64,000 bases of DNA. It comes from Bacilli bacterium (GTDB taxonomy: Bacteria; Bacillota_I; Bacilli_A; ML615J-28; CAG-313). The number at the start of each line of letters is the position of its first letter. The stretch's first letter is position 1. The notes beneath the pieces are model-generated. The model was not told the DNA's origin and searched no databases. It was given only the letters and a program-made list of their open reading frames with translations. The stretch covers positions 70,161 to 134,160 of the forward strand of contig JAFQPO010000014.1 of assembly GCA_017411715.1 (NCBI GenBank). Reading direction: 5' to 3'. This document shows, piece by piece, positions 1-9,120 of the stretch. The position numbers and the translations under genes are program-made.

Positions 1-1
1 A

Positions 2-877
2 GATAGTACTGTAGACTTAAGCAAAGAAATAGTTGAAAAGTTTGATATTAAAGTTCTTCCTTTACACGTTGTGTTTGATGAAGAATCATATCGTGATGGT
101 ATTGATATTTCTAATTCTGAATTATTTGAAAAAATTAATGCTACAGGCATAATGCCAAAGACTCAAGGTGCTGCACCTGGTGATTTTATTAATTTCTTCG
201 AGCCATATATTGAACAAGGATATGACATTTTCTATGTAGGTATTGGCCAAGATTTATCATGTACATATCGAAGTGCATATTTAGCGGCTGAAACTTTTGA
301 TGAAGGCAGAATTTATTTATCAGATAGTAAAAATCTATCTACAGGAATAGGACTTTTAGTATTAAAAGCAGCTAAACTTCGCGATCAAGGAAAATCTGCT
401 AAAGAAATAAAAGAAGAAATTGACAAGATAGTGCCAAATGTTAAAAGTCAATTTGTTGTTGAATCTCTAGATTTCTTACATCGTGGTGGACGTTGTAGTG
501 GCGCTGCTAAATTTTTTGGGACTATGTTAAGATTAAGACCTTTAATCGTTGTTAGAAATGGCAAATTAGGGGTTGGAAAGAAAATTATTGGTTCTGTTAA
601 AAAAGCATTAGGGGTAATGATTGATTTATTCCTTGCGGATTTAGATAATATAGATCCAGATTGTGTATTTATTACTGGTGTTTTAAGTGAATCTAGTAAT
701 GAATATATTAAAAGCAAAATTATGACTGATGAAGTTAAAAAACATATTGATAATTATTATGTAACTGAAGCAGGAAGTGTTATAGGCAGCCATTGTGGTC
801 CTGGAACTGTTGGTATTTTATATATTGTTAAAGATGCTAATAGTAATGCGGATGAATTAATACTTTCAAATGAATAA
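2..877 (+). CDS. DegV family fatty-acid-binding protein, 5' end missing
   Basis: DegV proteins bind a fatty acid and act as the binding subunit of bacterial fatty acid kinase, feeding exogenous fatty acids to phospholipid synthesis. The reading frame is open to the left edge and begins DSTVDLS, the conserved start of DegV seen after the first few residues of the family, so only about 3-5 residues should be missing. An internal ATG at 71 would delete this N-terminal motif and is not the real start. Other family signs are the segment SDSKNLSTGIG, the RGGRCSGAAKF stretch and the C-terminal GPGTVGILY. Family length (about 280-290 aa) fits the 291 codons visible. It stands alone and ends in a shared bidirectional terminator. 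The lipid carried cannot be told from sequence. Confidence 0.9.
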   Translation, partial: DSTVDLSKEIVEKFDIKVLPLHVVFDEESYRDGIDISNSELFEKINATGIMPKTQGAAPGDFINFFEPYIEQGYDIFYVGIGQDLSCTYRSAYLAAETFDEGRIYLSDSKNLSTGIGLLVLKAAKLRDQGKSAKEIKEEIDKIVPNVKSQFVVESLDFLHRGGRCSGAAKFFGTMLRLRPLIVVRNGKLGVGKKIIGSVKKALGVMIDLFLADLDNIDPDCVFITGVLSESSNEYIKSKIMTDEVKKHIDNYYVTEAGSVIGSHCGPGTVGILYIVKDANSNADELILSNE

Positions 878-886
878 TTGTATATG

Positions 887-924
887 AAAAAGCACATTAG
901 AATTTTCTAATGTGCTTTTATTTT
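887..924. terminator. Bidirectional rho-independent terminator between convergent genes
   Basis: A 13-bp perfect inverted repeat (888-900 with 907-919, AAAAGCACATTAG arm) has a 6-nt loop. It has a T run on the + side and an A run on the other, so it can serve both degV and the convergent MFS gene. Confidence 0.85.
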
Positions 925-928
925 AATG

Positions 929-2305
929 TTATTCTAATGCTTCGAATCCTTTTTTAGTTTCTTTAATAGGCTTTCTTTTTTCTTTAAATAATATAAAGAT
1001 AATGAAGGCTATAATCATTGTAATAGATGAGTAAACATATAATAGTTTAAGCCCTGCTGCATTGAATGTCATAATTAATCCAACAAGAACTGGTGTAATT
1101 GATTGAGCTAGCATTGAGAATGTGTAATAGCGCCCAGTGTAAGTTCCAATATTCTTACTTGAAGACACTTCCATCAACATTGGATATGAGTTCGCATTGA
1201 TTAATGCCCAACCAAATCCACAGTATGCACTAAAGATGAAGAAAGGCCATGCTTCAGGAGTTGCTGATTGTGCGCCAAATCCGCCTAAAATTGCAATATA
1301 GAATGTACATCCTAAGAAACCGAAGATGATAGAAATTAGACCGAAGATAACACATTTTTTTCTTCCGTGTTTGCTTGGCCAATTTAGAGTTCCTAAGAAT
1401 GTAAGAATTGAAGTAACAGTAAGAATAATCGTAAATGTACCACCAATACCATCACTACCTAAAATATCTTTACAAAATAAACCATTAAATGTTTCAATTG
1501 CGTTAAATGACATAAACCAGAAGAAAACAGATAGTAGTAAAATAAAGATATTCTTTTTATCACCTTTACTTAGAGGTTTATCCTCTTTAATTTCTTCAAA
1601 AGTTTCGGCGTATTTTTCACCTAATTCCATATCTTCTTTAGTTTCAGCTAATATTTTGTTTTCATTGATTTTGAAAATAAGAAGTGATACAGCAGCAATC
1701 ATAAATACACTTGCTACAATAAATACGATTAGTACGTTATATGGGAATAATTCTTTATTTTCATTGATAGTCTTTGAAAAAGGTAAAATCATTGCAAGTC
1801 CACCAGCTAAAATAGCACCTAAGTAACCTACAAAGTTAATAAGTCCATTAGCTTTAGAACGAAGAGGCTTTGGTGTAACATCTGGCATTAATGCAACTGC
1901 AGGGTTACGATACATATTCATAATTAATAATACCGCAAGCATCATTATAATTGTGCCAACTAAATTGTTAATCATGAACATTACGGGAATGAATGGGAAT
2001 ACTATTGCGGCACTCACCATACCGATAACAATATAAGGCATTCTTTTACCATATTTTGATTTTGTTTTGTCTGATAAACGCCCGAATAATGGTAACATGA
2101 AGATTGATAAAATATTGTCACAAGCCATTATGATACCAATGATATAAGTTAATTGTTTACCTTCAAATTTTTGTTTTAATAATTCTTCTAATAGTAGAGG
2201 ACAGTAGTGATTATATACTTGCCATAACATTAGAATTGAGAAGAAAGCTGCTCCGATTATTAAAGTTCTTTTATTGTTGAGTTTTAATTCTTTGTTATTT
2301 GACAT
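929..2305 (-). CDS. MFS transporter, GPH/SLC45-like sugar type
   Basis: A predicted 12-helix major facilitator of about 458 aa in the cytoplasmic membrane. The loop 2-3 signature GRLSDKTKSKYGKR matches the G-x-x-x-D-K/R motif of the MFS, and the style of this loop and of the first helix resembles GPH/SLC45 sugar-cation symporters. A charged cytoplasmic loop of about 35 residues separates the two six-helix halves. I chose the start at 2305 (MSNNKELK), which has an AAAGGA ribosome site 9 nt upstream. An in-frame ATG at 2323 sits only about 10 nt from a -10 box and would be at or before the transcript start. It is a single gene, divergent from the MATE pump. The substrate is unknown; a sugar is inferred only from family resemblance. 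Confidence 0.75.
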   Translation of the reverse strand: MSNNKELKLNNKRTLIIGAAFFSILMLWQVYNHYCPLLLEELLKQKFEGKQLTYIIGIIMACDNILSIFMLPLFGRLSDKTKSKYGKRMPYIVIGMVSAAIVFPFIPVMFMINNLVGTIIMMLAVLLIMNMYRNPAVALMPDVTPKPLRSKANGLINFVGYLGAILAGGLAMILPFSKTINENKELFPYNVLIVFIVASVFMIAAVSLLIFKINENKILAETKEDMELGEKYAETFEEIKEDKPLSKGDKKNIFILLLSVFFWFMSFNAIETFNGLFCKDILGSDGIGGTFTIILTVTSILTFLGTLNWPSKHGRKKCVIFGLISIIFGFLGCTFYIAILGGFGAQSATPEAWPFFIFSAYCGFGWALINANSYPMLMEVSSSKNIGTYTGRYYTFSMLAQSITPVLVGLIMTFNAAGLKLLYVYSSITMIIAFIIFILFKEKRKPIKETKKGFEALE

Positions 2306-2333
2306 AGCTTCTTTTCCTTTCATTTCATATAGT

Positions 2334-2362
2334 ATACCATATTTTGATTATTTTATCAAGAA
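2334..2362 (-). promoter_or_regulatory. Promoter of the MFS transporter gene
   Basis: On the minus strand an extended -10, TGGTATACT (TATACT at 2339-2334), lies about 28 nt upstream of the chosen start. The -35 is weak (TTCTTG, 17-nt spacer, or TTGATA, 14-nt). Confidence 0.5.
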
Positions 2363-2384
2363 AGTGACTTTTCTTGCATTTGTA

Positions 2385-2412
2385 TTGTAAAAATTTGCGA
2401 AAGTGGTATAAT
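2385..2412 (+). promoter_or_regulatory. Promoter of the MATE gene
   Basis: TTGTAA at 2385-2390, 16-nt spacer, TATAAT at 2407-2412 with the extended TGG just before it. The start codon follows about 20 nt downstream. Confidence 0.6.
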
Positions 2413-2432
2413 ATACTTCGTGTGAGGCGTGT

Positions 2433-3860
2433 ATGAAAAAGAAAACTAGTAATAAACAAGACTTAATTTTAAAAGATAAAAATATATTAAAAGGACTATT
2501 AATACTATCACTACCTGTAATGCTTAATAATATCTTAAAGTCTTTCCATGATATGGTCGATATTATTTTAGTAGGTAATATGGATAGAGATGTGGCAATT
2601 AGAACTGCTCAAAAAGGTGCTATCGGTTTTGTAGGACCAGTTTTATCAATCTGTATGTCACTAGCTGCTGGTTTGATGATAGCAGGTGTTGCGATTATCA
2701 GTCAGTATATAGGAGCCAAAAGAGAAGATAAAGCTAAAAAAGTGAGTGGTCAATTATTATTATTATGCATCATTGTTGGTGTTGTTTTTAATATTATTTT
2801 ATATTTCTCAACTCCATCTATTTTAGATATGATGAAGGTATTGCCTGATGTTAGAGAACCGGCAATAAAATACTTGCAAATTAGATCATTTGAATTAGTA
2901 GGCTTATTTATCTTTTATGCTTATCAAGCTTCCTGTCAAGCATCTGGTGATACGATTAATCCAGTTATTTGGAATGTAGCATCGATTGTTATAAATATGG
3001 TTTTAACTTCATTATTTGTATTAGGATTCGATATGGATTTAACAGGCGCTGCGATTGCAACTGTAATTGCTAATAACATTATTATTTTACCTTGTATAAT
3101 TCATATGTGTAAGCGTAATTATACTAAGTTAGAATTAAAAGATTTAGTACCAAATTGGCACTATATTGGTAAATTATTTAAATTAGGTTTACCATCTGCA
3201 GCTAGCCAAGCATTTACATCATTAGGCTTTTTAATGATTAATACAATGATGTCATCTCATTTGCAAAATTTACAAGATGGTGCAAGTGTATTAAGTGCAA
3301 TAACAACAGGTAATAGAATTAATTCAATGTTATTATTCCCTGCTATGGGAGTTGGCACAGTACTGTCTACATATGTAGGACAAAATATTGGGGCTGGAAA
3401 TGTAAAAAGAGCCAAAAAGACATTCGTTTATGCTGTATTTTTATCAATGATAATTTCCGTAGTTGGAATTTTAATTTTAATGCCATTAAGAGGTGCTGCC
3501 GCATCTGCAATGGGTGCTGAATCATCTGAACTTGAACTATGTAAACAATATTTATACTATTTACTATTAGGTTTACCACTGATGAGTATTTTCCAATGTT
3601 TTAATGGGGTTTTCCAAGGCGCTGGTCGTACTGAATTATCTCTTACATTATCAACAATTCGTCTGTGGGTATTCAGAGTTCCTGTATTATATTTAATGCT
3701 ATTTGTATTTGATATAGGGATTAAATCAGTATGGATTTGTATGAATATTAGTAACTTTGGTGCATTTTTCTTAGGCGCATTCTTATACTTATTAGTAGAT
3801 TTTAAACCACGTATTAGTGGCATAAAGAAAAAATTATCTAAAGAATTAGAGGTGGCTTAA
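2433..3860 (+). CDS. MATE family efflux transporter
   Basis: A 475-aa multidrug and toxin extrusion family protein with about 12 predicted helices, exporting cationic drugs, toxins or metabolites using an ion gradient. The N-terminal segment ILKGLLILSLPVMLNN and the following helix around VDIILVGN are typical of the first MatE repeat, and a second repeat begins near residue 240 (LFKLGLPSAASQAF). Length is normal for the family. It has its own promoter, and its last codons contain the GAGGTGG ribosome site of trmL, so the two are co-transcribed. Which substrates it pumps cannot be told, and MATE annotation alone does not imply drug resistance. Confidence 0.9.
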   Translation: MKKKTSNKQDLILKDKNILKGLLILSLPVMLNNILKSFHDMVDIILVGNMDRDVAIRTAQKGAIGFVGPVLSICMSLAAGLMIAGVAIISQYIGAKREDKAKKVSGQLLLLCIIVGVVFNIILYFSTPSILDMMKVLPDVREPAIKYLQIRSFELVGLFIFYAYQASCQASGDTINPVIWNVASIVINMVLTSLFVLGFDMDLTGAAIATVIANNIIILPCIIHMCKRNYTKLELKDLVPNWHYIGKLFKLGLPSAASQAFTSLGFLMINTMMSSHLQNLQDGASVLSAITTGNRINSMLLFPAMGVGTVLSTYVGQNIGAGNVKRAKKTFVYAVFLSMIISVVGILILMPLRGAAASAMGAESSELELCKQYLYYLLLGLPLMSIFQCFNGVFQGAGRTELSLTLSTIRLWVFRVPVLYLMLFVFDIGIKSVWICMNISNFGAFFLGAFLYLLVDFKPRISGIKKKLSKELEVA

Positions 3861-3861
3861 A

Positions 3862-4383
3862 ATGGCTAAAAATCATATCGTTTTATTTAATCCAGAAATT
3901 CCTCAAAATTCTGGTAATATTATGCGTACTTGTGCGGGGACTGACACAAAACTTCATTTTATTAAACCACTTGGCTTTTCATTAGATGAAGCTCATTTAA
4001 AAAGAAGTGCAGTTAATTATATTGAACATGTTGATTTTGTAGTTTATGAAAACTTTGAAGAATTTTTAAGTAAAAATCATGGTAAAATGTATTTCTTAAC
4101 TAGATATGGAATGAAAACACCACATGAGTTAAAACTTGATGATCCGAATGAAAATTATTATTTCGTAATTGGCAAAGAATCAACAGGTGTGCCAAAAGAA
4201 ATATTGAGAGAACATTTAGAAGATTGTATTCGTATTCCTACTAATGATAAAATTCGCTCACTAAATGTTAGTAATGTTGCGGCGGTCGTAATATTTGAAG
4301 CACTTCGTCAACAAGATTATAATGACTTAGATCGTTTTGAGCCAGAAACTCTAAAAGGAAAAGATTGGCTATTAAAAGATTAA
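3862..4383 (+). CDS. trmL: tRNA (cytidine(34)-2'-O)-methyltransferase TrmL
   Basis: A SPOUT-class enzyme that uses S-adenosylmethionine to 2'-O-methylate the wobble base of certain tRNA-Leu. Family marks are the opening IVLFNPEIPQNSGNIMRTC, the glycine-rich knot region FVIGKESTGVPKEIL, and the C-terminal IPTNDKIRSLNVSNVAAV that forms the cofactor-binding trefoil knot. At 173 aa it has the compact, single-domain length of TrmL rather than the longer TrmH/RlmB enzymes. It begins 1 nt after the MATE stop, with the ribosome site inside the preceding gene, so the two are translationally linked. Confidence 0.93.
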   Translation: MAKNHIVLFNPEIPQNSGNIMRTCAGTDTKLHFIKPLGFSLDEAHLKRSAVNYIEHVDFVVYENFEEFLSKNHGKMYFLTRYGMKTPHELKLDDPNENYYFVIGKESTGVPKEILREHLEDCIRIPTNDKIRSLNVSNVAAVVIFEALRQQDYNDLDRFEPETLKGKDWLLKD

Positions 4384-4414
4384 TATTAATTATTATTATG
4401 CATATCATAATAAT

Positions 4415-4582
4415 ATGAAGAAGAATAAGTCAAAAAAAGAAATTTCTAAAAAAAATGAACATTTAGATGAGGATGTAAGTTCTCATTTATGTATTGATGC
4501 AAGAGAGCGATATGATTACTTGAATTATTTAAGTGATGAAATTGCTGAGCATTCAAGAAATGAAGTTCCTAATGAAAGATAA
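4415..4582 (+). CDS. Possible small charged protein, 55 aa
   Basis: An open frame of 55 codons lies between trmL and a terminator. The product starts MKKNKSKKEISKK, is basic at the N terminus and acidic later (HLDEDV, LSDEIAEHS), and has no membrane segment. Its stop falls inside the left arm of the following terminator, as for many real genes here. Against it, no clear ribosome site precedes the ATG, no other ATG/GTG/TTG start exists in the frame, and I recognise no family. It would share the trmL transcript. Confidence 0.4.
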   Translation: MKKNKSKKEISKKNEHLDEDVSSHLCIDARERYDYLNYLSDEIAEHSRNEVPNER

Positions 4583-4605
4583 GTATAAAAACTTATCTTT
4601 TTTTT
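4575..4605 (+). terminator. Terminator of the MATE-trmL transcript
   Basis: A 10-bp perfect stem (AAAGATAAGT with ACTTATCTTT, 4575-4600) with a 6-nt loop, followed by a T run to 4605. Confidence 0.85.
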
Positions 4606-4659
4606 GCACCTTTTTTGGGCTTTATGCATATAAATAAAAGTGTATAAGGTGGCGATGTT

Positions 4660-5745
4660 ATGGAATTATTAAATGTGATTAATAATTTTAAAATTAATGG
4701 GGAAGTAGAATTGACAAAAAGAATAAATGATGGATTGATTAATAATTCTTTTTATGTGTGCACCGATAAAAATAGAAAATATATTCTTCAACAAATAAAT
4801 AATTTTGTTTTTAAAAATCCTAAAGATATAGTTAAAAATATAGTTGTTGTAACAAACCATTTAAAAAATAAAGTAGATGAAAAGAATCTTGAATTGGTAT
4901 TAACAAAAAATAATGATTACCTTTTAGAGTTAAACAATAAAATTTATAGAATGTATGATTATATAGATAATTCATATACTCTACAAATTAAAGATTTAGA
5001 TAATCAAAAAATCTTTGAAATAGGTAAGATTATTGGAAAGTTTCATGCAAATTTATATGATTTAGATATTAAGAGTGTTAAAGAAACAATCAAAAATTTT
5101 CATAATACACCTGATAGAATTGAAAAGTTATTTAATTCGTATAATTTATGGACATTAAACAATGATGATTTAATGATTGAAGAATATATTGACTTTGTTA
5201 AAAAAGAAATTGATAGATTATCAATTATAGAAAATAAAATTGAAGTAGGAAGTTTAAAAAAACATATTATCCATAATGATACAAAATTAAATAATATAAT
5301 GTTTGATAAAAAAAGTAATAAAGCCAAGTGCTTAATTGATTTTGACACAGTAATGCCAGGTAGTGTTTTGTTTGATATTGGCGATGCATTAAGATCATTA
5401 GGCTCAAATGCATTAGAAGATGAACAGAAATTTAGTATTATAGATTTTGATGATTTAAAATATTACTGTTTTATGATAGGATATTTATCACAAATGAGTG
5501 ATAAGTTAACAGAAGAAGAATTAAACTTAATTCCACATAGTATTTATACAATTACTATGGAGTGTTCAATAAGGTTTATGACAGACTTTTTAGATGGCAA
5601 TAAATATTTTCACATTGACTATCCAAATCATAATTTAATAAGATCGTTAAATCAAATGACTTTAGCTAAAAAAATATTAACTAAATTAAATAGTTTGAAT
5701 AAAAATACAATACTTTTATATGAAAGACTTGCGAAAAACAAATAA
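4660..5745 (+). CDS. NahK-like sugar kinase of the aminoglycoside phosphotransferase fold
   Basis: A cytoplasmic kinase of the APH/choline-kinase superfamily, 361 aa. The catalytic loop HNDTKLNNIMF (HxD and N of the Brenner motif) and the metal-binding IDFDTVMPGSVLFDIGDALR match the wording of N-acetylhexosamine 1-kinase (NahK) from memory, as does the N-terminal segment around INNFVFKNP. NahK phosphorylates GlcNAc/GalNAc at the anomeric carbon to feed lacto-N-biose or mucin sugar use, and its length (about 360 aa) agrees. An AAGGTGG ribosome site precedes the start. It stands alone after a terminator, so context does not add support. Choline/ethanolamine kinase or another small-molecule kinase remain possible. 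Confidence 0.7.
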   Translation: MELLNVINNFKINGEVELTKRINDGLINNSFYVCTDKNRKYILQQINNFVFKNPKDIVKNIVVVTNHLKNKVDEKNLELVLTKNNDYLLELNNKIYRMYDYIDNSYTLQIKDLDNQKIFEIGKIIGKFHANLYDLDIKSVKETIKNFHNTPDRIEKLFNSYNLWTLNNDDLMIEEYIDFVKKEIDRLSIIENKIEVGSLKKHIIHNDTKLNNIMFDKKSNKAKCLIDFDTVMPGSVLFDIGDALRSLGSNALEDEQKFSIIDFDDLKYYCFMIGYLSQMSDKLTEEELNLIPHSIYTITMECSIRFMTDFLDGNKYFHIDYPNHNLIRSLNQMTLAKKILTKLNSLNKNTILLYERLAKNK

Positions 5746-5768
5746 AATCATTTTATAAATGAAATAAT

Positions 5769-5797
5769 TTGAAAAAGTGACCCAAATGTTGTATAAT
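5769..5797 (+). promoter_or_regulatory. Promoter of the lipoprotein-nusB-xseAB-recN transcript
   Basis: TTGAAA at 5769-5774, 17-nt spacer, TATAAT at 5792-5797. An AAAGGAGG ribosome site follows before the ATG at 5828. Confidence 0.75.
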
Positions 5798-5827
5798 AGT
5801 AATAAGAATTTGTAAAAGGAGGCTTTT

Positions 5828-7252
5828 ATGAATAGAATATTACGATTATTGTTCATTGGGTCATTTACTTTATTGTTTTTAGCAAGCTGTGGTGAGAATC
5901 CCTCTACTTATATAATGCCAACAACAATGTTTACAGTAAATTCATATGTTAGTGATAATGCGGTATTCCAAGAAAGGGAAAACGTAATAATTAATGGTCA
6001 GTCTGAAGAAGGAGCTTTAATTAAGGGAACTTTGAAAAAAGACAATCGTACCATAAAAGAATTCTCTGATGTAGTTGATGAAAAAGATGAGTTTATGTTG
6101 TCATTTACTGCTCCTAAAGCAAGTTTAGATGAATATCAAATAACTATTGATGATGGTGTTCATACTTTGACTATTAATAATATAAGATTTGGTTCAGTAT
6201 GGGTTATTACAGGTGAAGATTTTAAAATAAAAACATTGACTAGTGAACCTACTGAAGAAATATCACCTAAAATTTCTTTATATGATGGAAGTAAATGGAC
6301 TACAAATATGTTTAATCAAGATGAGTTTTCACAATTTGTTTTGCTTTATGCAAATAAATTAGCTGAAAAATTATCAATGCCATTAGGTATTATTTCTGCT
6401 GTTGTTGATAAAGCCCATATTGATTCATGGCTAAATCCTTTGACAACTGAAGATAATTTAAGAATTAAAAAGTTTCTTACTGATACTAATCGCTTCATAG
6501 AAATTGGTGATTCTTATTTTGAAAATTATGATACAATGTGTTCTGTTTATAAACAAATGATAGAACCTATTAGTAATCTATCTATTAAAGGAATTATTTG
6601 GAAACAAGGTATCAGTAACTTAGAAGATTATCTAAAAAATAGTGGGTATGCCTTTAAAGGTGTTAATTATTTTAGAGATTATCAATATGTATTAACTCAA
6701 GTATTTAATGATTTATATAATGTATTTGGTAGCGATGTTGATATGTTCATTTTACAACAAGGATCTTCAGACCATGAATACGCTTCTTTACTAAGAGAAG
6801 CACAAGCATCCGCAACTTATTTATTAAAATATACAAATGTTATTACTACATATGGTTATGAAGATGACGAGTTGTTAATGAATAGTATTGCTAATGCTGT
6901 ATATGAATATACTTATGAAAACCACCGCGATTATTTATCTCCTAACTATATAAATTCTATTAGTGGGGATGATTATATAAAAATTATGTTTAATAATTGT
7001 TCATCTTTATTAATTGAAGAAGAATATTTTGGCCTTAAAATTTACGATCAAAATGGCGAACTTATAGAATTAGAAGTTGTCGTTGAGGACAATTGGCTTA
7101 AAGTAATTTTACCTGAACCTATAGAAGGAGAAGCTGCTGTTAAAATTAAGCTAATTGAATATGCACAAGGTGCTGATATCGATGACAGTAATTTAAAAAA
7201 TGAAAATGGAATTGGTGTAGTGCCTTTCGTAATTAAATTTAATATAGAATAA
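5828..7252 (+). CDS. Lipoprotein with a degenerate sialate O-acetylesterase-like fold
   Basis: A 474-aa surface lipoprotein: residues 1-20 form a signal peptide ending in the lipobox LASC, with Cys21 the lipidated residue. The layout after that follows SGNH-type sialate 9-O-acetylesterases: an N-terminal beta domain with a VSDNAVFQ segment (family: sDnMVLQ), then FGSVWVITGEDF at 121-132 where the family has the catalytic-Ser block GQSNM, then GIIWKQGISN at 255-264 where the family has WYQGESN, then a C-terminal beta domain. The serine of the first block and the Glu of the second are replaced, so esterase activity is unlikely. It is the first gene of the transcript that carries nusB, 13 nt upstream of it. 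A ligand-binding or vestigial role is inferred. The family assignment rests on block order, not on a search. Confidence 0.6.
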   Translation: MNRILRLLFIGSFTLLFLASCGENPSTYIMPTTMFTVNSYVSDNAVFQERENVIINGQSEEGALIKGTLKKDNRTIKEFSDVVDEKDEFMLSFTAPKASLDEYQITIDDGVHTLTINNIRFGSVWVITGEDFKIKTLTSEPTEEISPKISLYDGSKWTTNMFNQDEFSQFVLLYANKLAEKLSMPLGIISAVVDKAHIDSWLNPLTTEDNLRIKKFLTDTNRFIEIGDSYFENYDTMCSVYKQMIEPISNLSIKGIIWKQGISNLEDYLKNSGYAFKGVNYFRDYQYVLTQVFNDLYNVFGSDVDMFILQQGSSDHEYASLLREAQASATYLLKYTNVITTYGYEDDELLMNSIANAVYEYTYENHRDYLSPNYINSISGDDYIKIMFNNCSSLLIEEEYFGLKIYDQNGELIELEVVVEDNWLKVILPEPIEGEAAVKIKLIEYAQGADIDDSNLKNENGIGVVPFVIKFNIE

Positions 7253-7265
7253 TAGAGGTGTTTTT

Positions 7266-7757
7266 ATGAACAGACATCAAGCACGTATTTGTGCAATGCG
7301 TATTTTATATGCTTATGATATTAATGAAACTATAATTAATATAACAGATAAAGAAGATATTGTTAACTTCTTAGAAAATATCTCATTTTTTGTTAATCCA
7401 GATTTTCGATTTGGTGAAACCGAGGAAATGGATAAACAAATTAAGTATGATTTATATAATAATGAATTTGTTTCTGAGTTGGTTTTATTAGTAGTCAATA
7501 ATATGAATAAAATTGATGAAGTAATTTCTGCTGCTTTGACTGATTATACAATTGACCGCTTATCATATGTTGATCGTGCAATTATTAGAATTGCAGCGGC
7601 TGAAATGTTACATACAACATTACCTCATCATATCATCATTAATGAAGCAATTGAGATAACAAAAGAGTATAGTAACTTAGATGATGGTACTCAATCTCGA
7701 TTTACTAATAAATTATTAGACCAAATTAGTACAAGCTTAGGAAATATTAATGAATAA
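7266..7757 (+). CDS. nusB: Transcription antitermination factor NusB
   Basis: NusB binds boxA RNA with NusE (S10) and supports antitermination of rRNA operons. The protein opens with RHQARICAMRILYAYD and ends with IDRLSYVDRAIIRIAAAEM and INEAIEITKEYSNLDDG, the characteristic helical blocks of the family. At 163 aa it is slightly longer than usual, with an insert near residues 35-60. It begins 13 nt after the lipoprotein, with GAGGTG as ribosome site, and its 3' end overlaps xseA by 8 nt. Confidence 0.95.
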   Translation: MNRHQARICAMRILYAYDINETIINITDKEDIVNFLENISFFVNPDFRFGETEEMDKQIKYDLYNNEFVSELVLLVVNNMNKIDEVISAALTDYTIDRLSYVDRAIIRIAAAEMLHTTLPHHIIINEAIEITKEYSNLDDGTQSRFTNKLLDQISTSLGNINE

Positions 7758-9117
7758 TAATGAATATTTTAAAAATGTTAGATTTTTAACTGTTTCTGCT
7801 TTAAATAGATATATTAATTATAAATTTGAAATTGATGAACATTTAAAAGAAGTATACTTGCAAGGTGAAATTTCCAATTTTAAACGCTCTGGTAAGCATA
7901 TGTATTTCTCTATCAAAGATGAATATAGTGAAATTAGCGCTATGATATTTTATCCATATACTGAAAACTTACAGTTTAACCCTAGTGATGGTATGGTTGT
8001 ACAAGTAATGGGAGCAGTGAAAGTATATGAAAAAAGAGGTACTTATTCAATTGTTGTTAAAAAAATGGTTCAAGAAGGAATAGGAAAGCTATATCAAGAT
8101 TTCTTAGATTTAAAAGAAAAACTTCAAAAAGAAGGATTATTTGATATTAAACATAAAATGCCGATTCCAAAATATCCTAAAAAGATAGCAGTTATTACCG
8201 CAGCAACTGGTGATGCTATTCATGATATAATTTCAACTTTTGAAAGAAGACTTCCACTGGCAAGCTTAACTTTATTTCCTGCGTTAGTTCAAGGAGCTGA
8301 TGCTCCAAGAGACTTAATTAGAGCACTAAAAGAAGTTTATGAAAAAAATGAATTTGATTGCTTGATAATTGGACGCGGTGGTGGAAGTTTCGAAGATTTA
8401 TCATGCTTTAATGATGAAAAATTAGCTAGAACACTTTTTGCTTCACCTATTCCAACTGTTTCGGCGATAGGACATGAGGCTGATTTTACAATATGTGACT
8501 TTGTTTCTTCACTTAGAGCTCCTACTCCAACAGGAGCAGCGATGCTTTTAACAAAAAATAAAGAAGATATTATTCAAAATATTGAGCTTGAAGCAAGTAG
8601 AATTGAAAGAAATTTTAAATATCGTATTCAATATTTTGAAAAACAATTAGTGGTTATTGAAAAGAACTTAAATCAATTATCCCCTAAAATGAAAATTGAA
8701 AATAATTTACATTTATTATCACAGTATCAATACCGCATTAATACAAATTTTTTAAACAAAATAAATAAACTTGAACATCAAGTCAATGTAATTACTAAGT
8801 CAATTGATGGTAAAATAATTCTTGGTAGAGTTGATAAATCAATTGAAGATGTTAAACATTATGAAACAATTTTAAAACAAAAAATTAAACATACATATGA
8901 TCAGAACAATCTTACTTTAGTTAATATTATTGATCGTTTAACTAATTTAAATCCATTAAATATCATGAAAAAAGGTTATGGAATAATATACCAAAACAAT
9001 AATGTTATTGACAAAGTTGAAAAAGTTAATTTAAATGAAAATATAGATATTAGATTGTCAGATGGTATGATAAATGCTTTGGTAATTGATATTAAGAAAA
9101 TGAAAAATGAGGAATAA
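7750..9117 (+). CDS. xseA: Exodeoxyribonuclease VII large subunit
   Basis: The large subunit of exonuclease VII, which degrades single-stranded DNA in both directions. Residues 1-110 hold the OB-fold (GEISNFKRSGKHMYFSIKD), followed by the catalytic domain with AVITAATGDAIHDI, the IGRGGGSFEDL block and AIGHEADFTICDFV, then a long coiled-coil tail to 455 aa. The start overlaps the end of nusB by 8 nt, pointing to translational coupling, and xseB follows after 3 nt. All expected motifs are present. Confidence 0.95.
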   Translation: MNNNEYFKNVRFLTVSALNRYINYKFEIDEHLKEVYLQGEISNFKRSGKHMYFSIKDEYSEISAMIFYPYTENLQFNPSDGMVVQVMGAVKVYEKRGTYSIVVKKMVQEGIGKLYQDFLDLKEKLQKEGLFDIKHKMPIPKYPKKIAVITAATGDAIHDIISTFERRLPLASLTLFPALVQGADAPRDLIRALKEVYEKNEFDCLIIGRGGGSFEDLSCFNDEKLARTLFASPIPTVSAIGHEADFTICDFVSSLRAPTPTGAAMLLTKNKEDIIQNIELEASRIERNFKYRIQYFEKQLVVIEKNLNQLSPKMKIENNLHLLSQYQYRINTNFLNKINKLEHQVNVITKSIDGKIILGRVDKSIEDVKHYETILKQKIKHTYDQNNLTLVNIIDRLTNLNPLNIMKKGYGIIYQNNNVIDKVEKVNLNENIDIRLSDGMINALVIDIKKMKNEE

Positions 9118-9120
9118 GTA

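Noticed and set aside
71-73. ATG as the degV start
   Set aside because: The conserved DSTVDLS start of the family is encoded upstream in the same frame, running off the edge.
1326-1826. 166-codon frame on the plus strand inside the MFS gene
   Set aside because: Antisense of a clear membrane transporter; product has no family features and no ribosome site.
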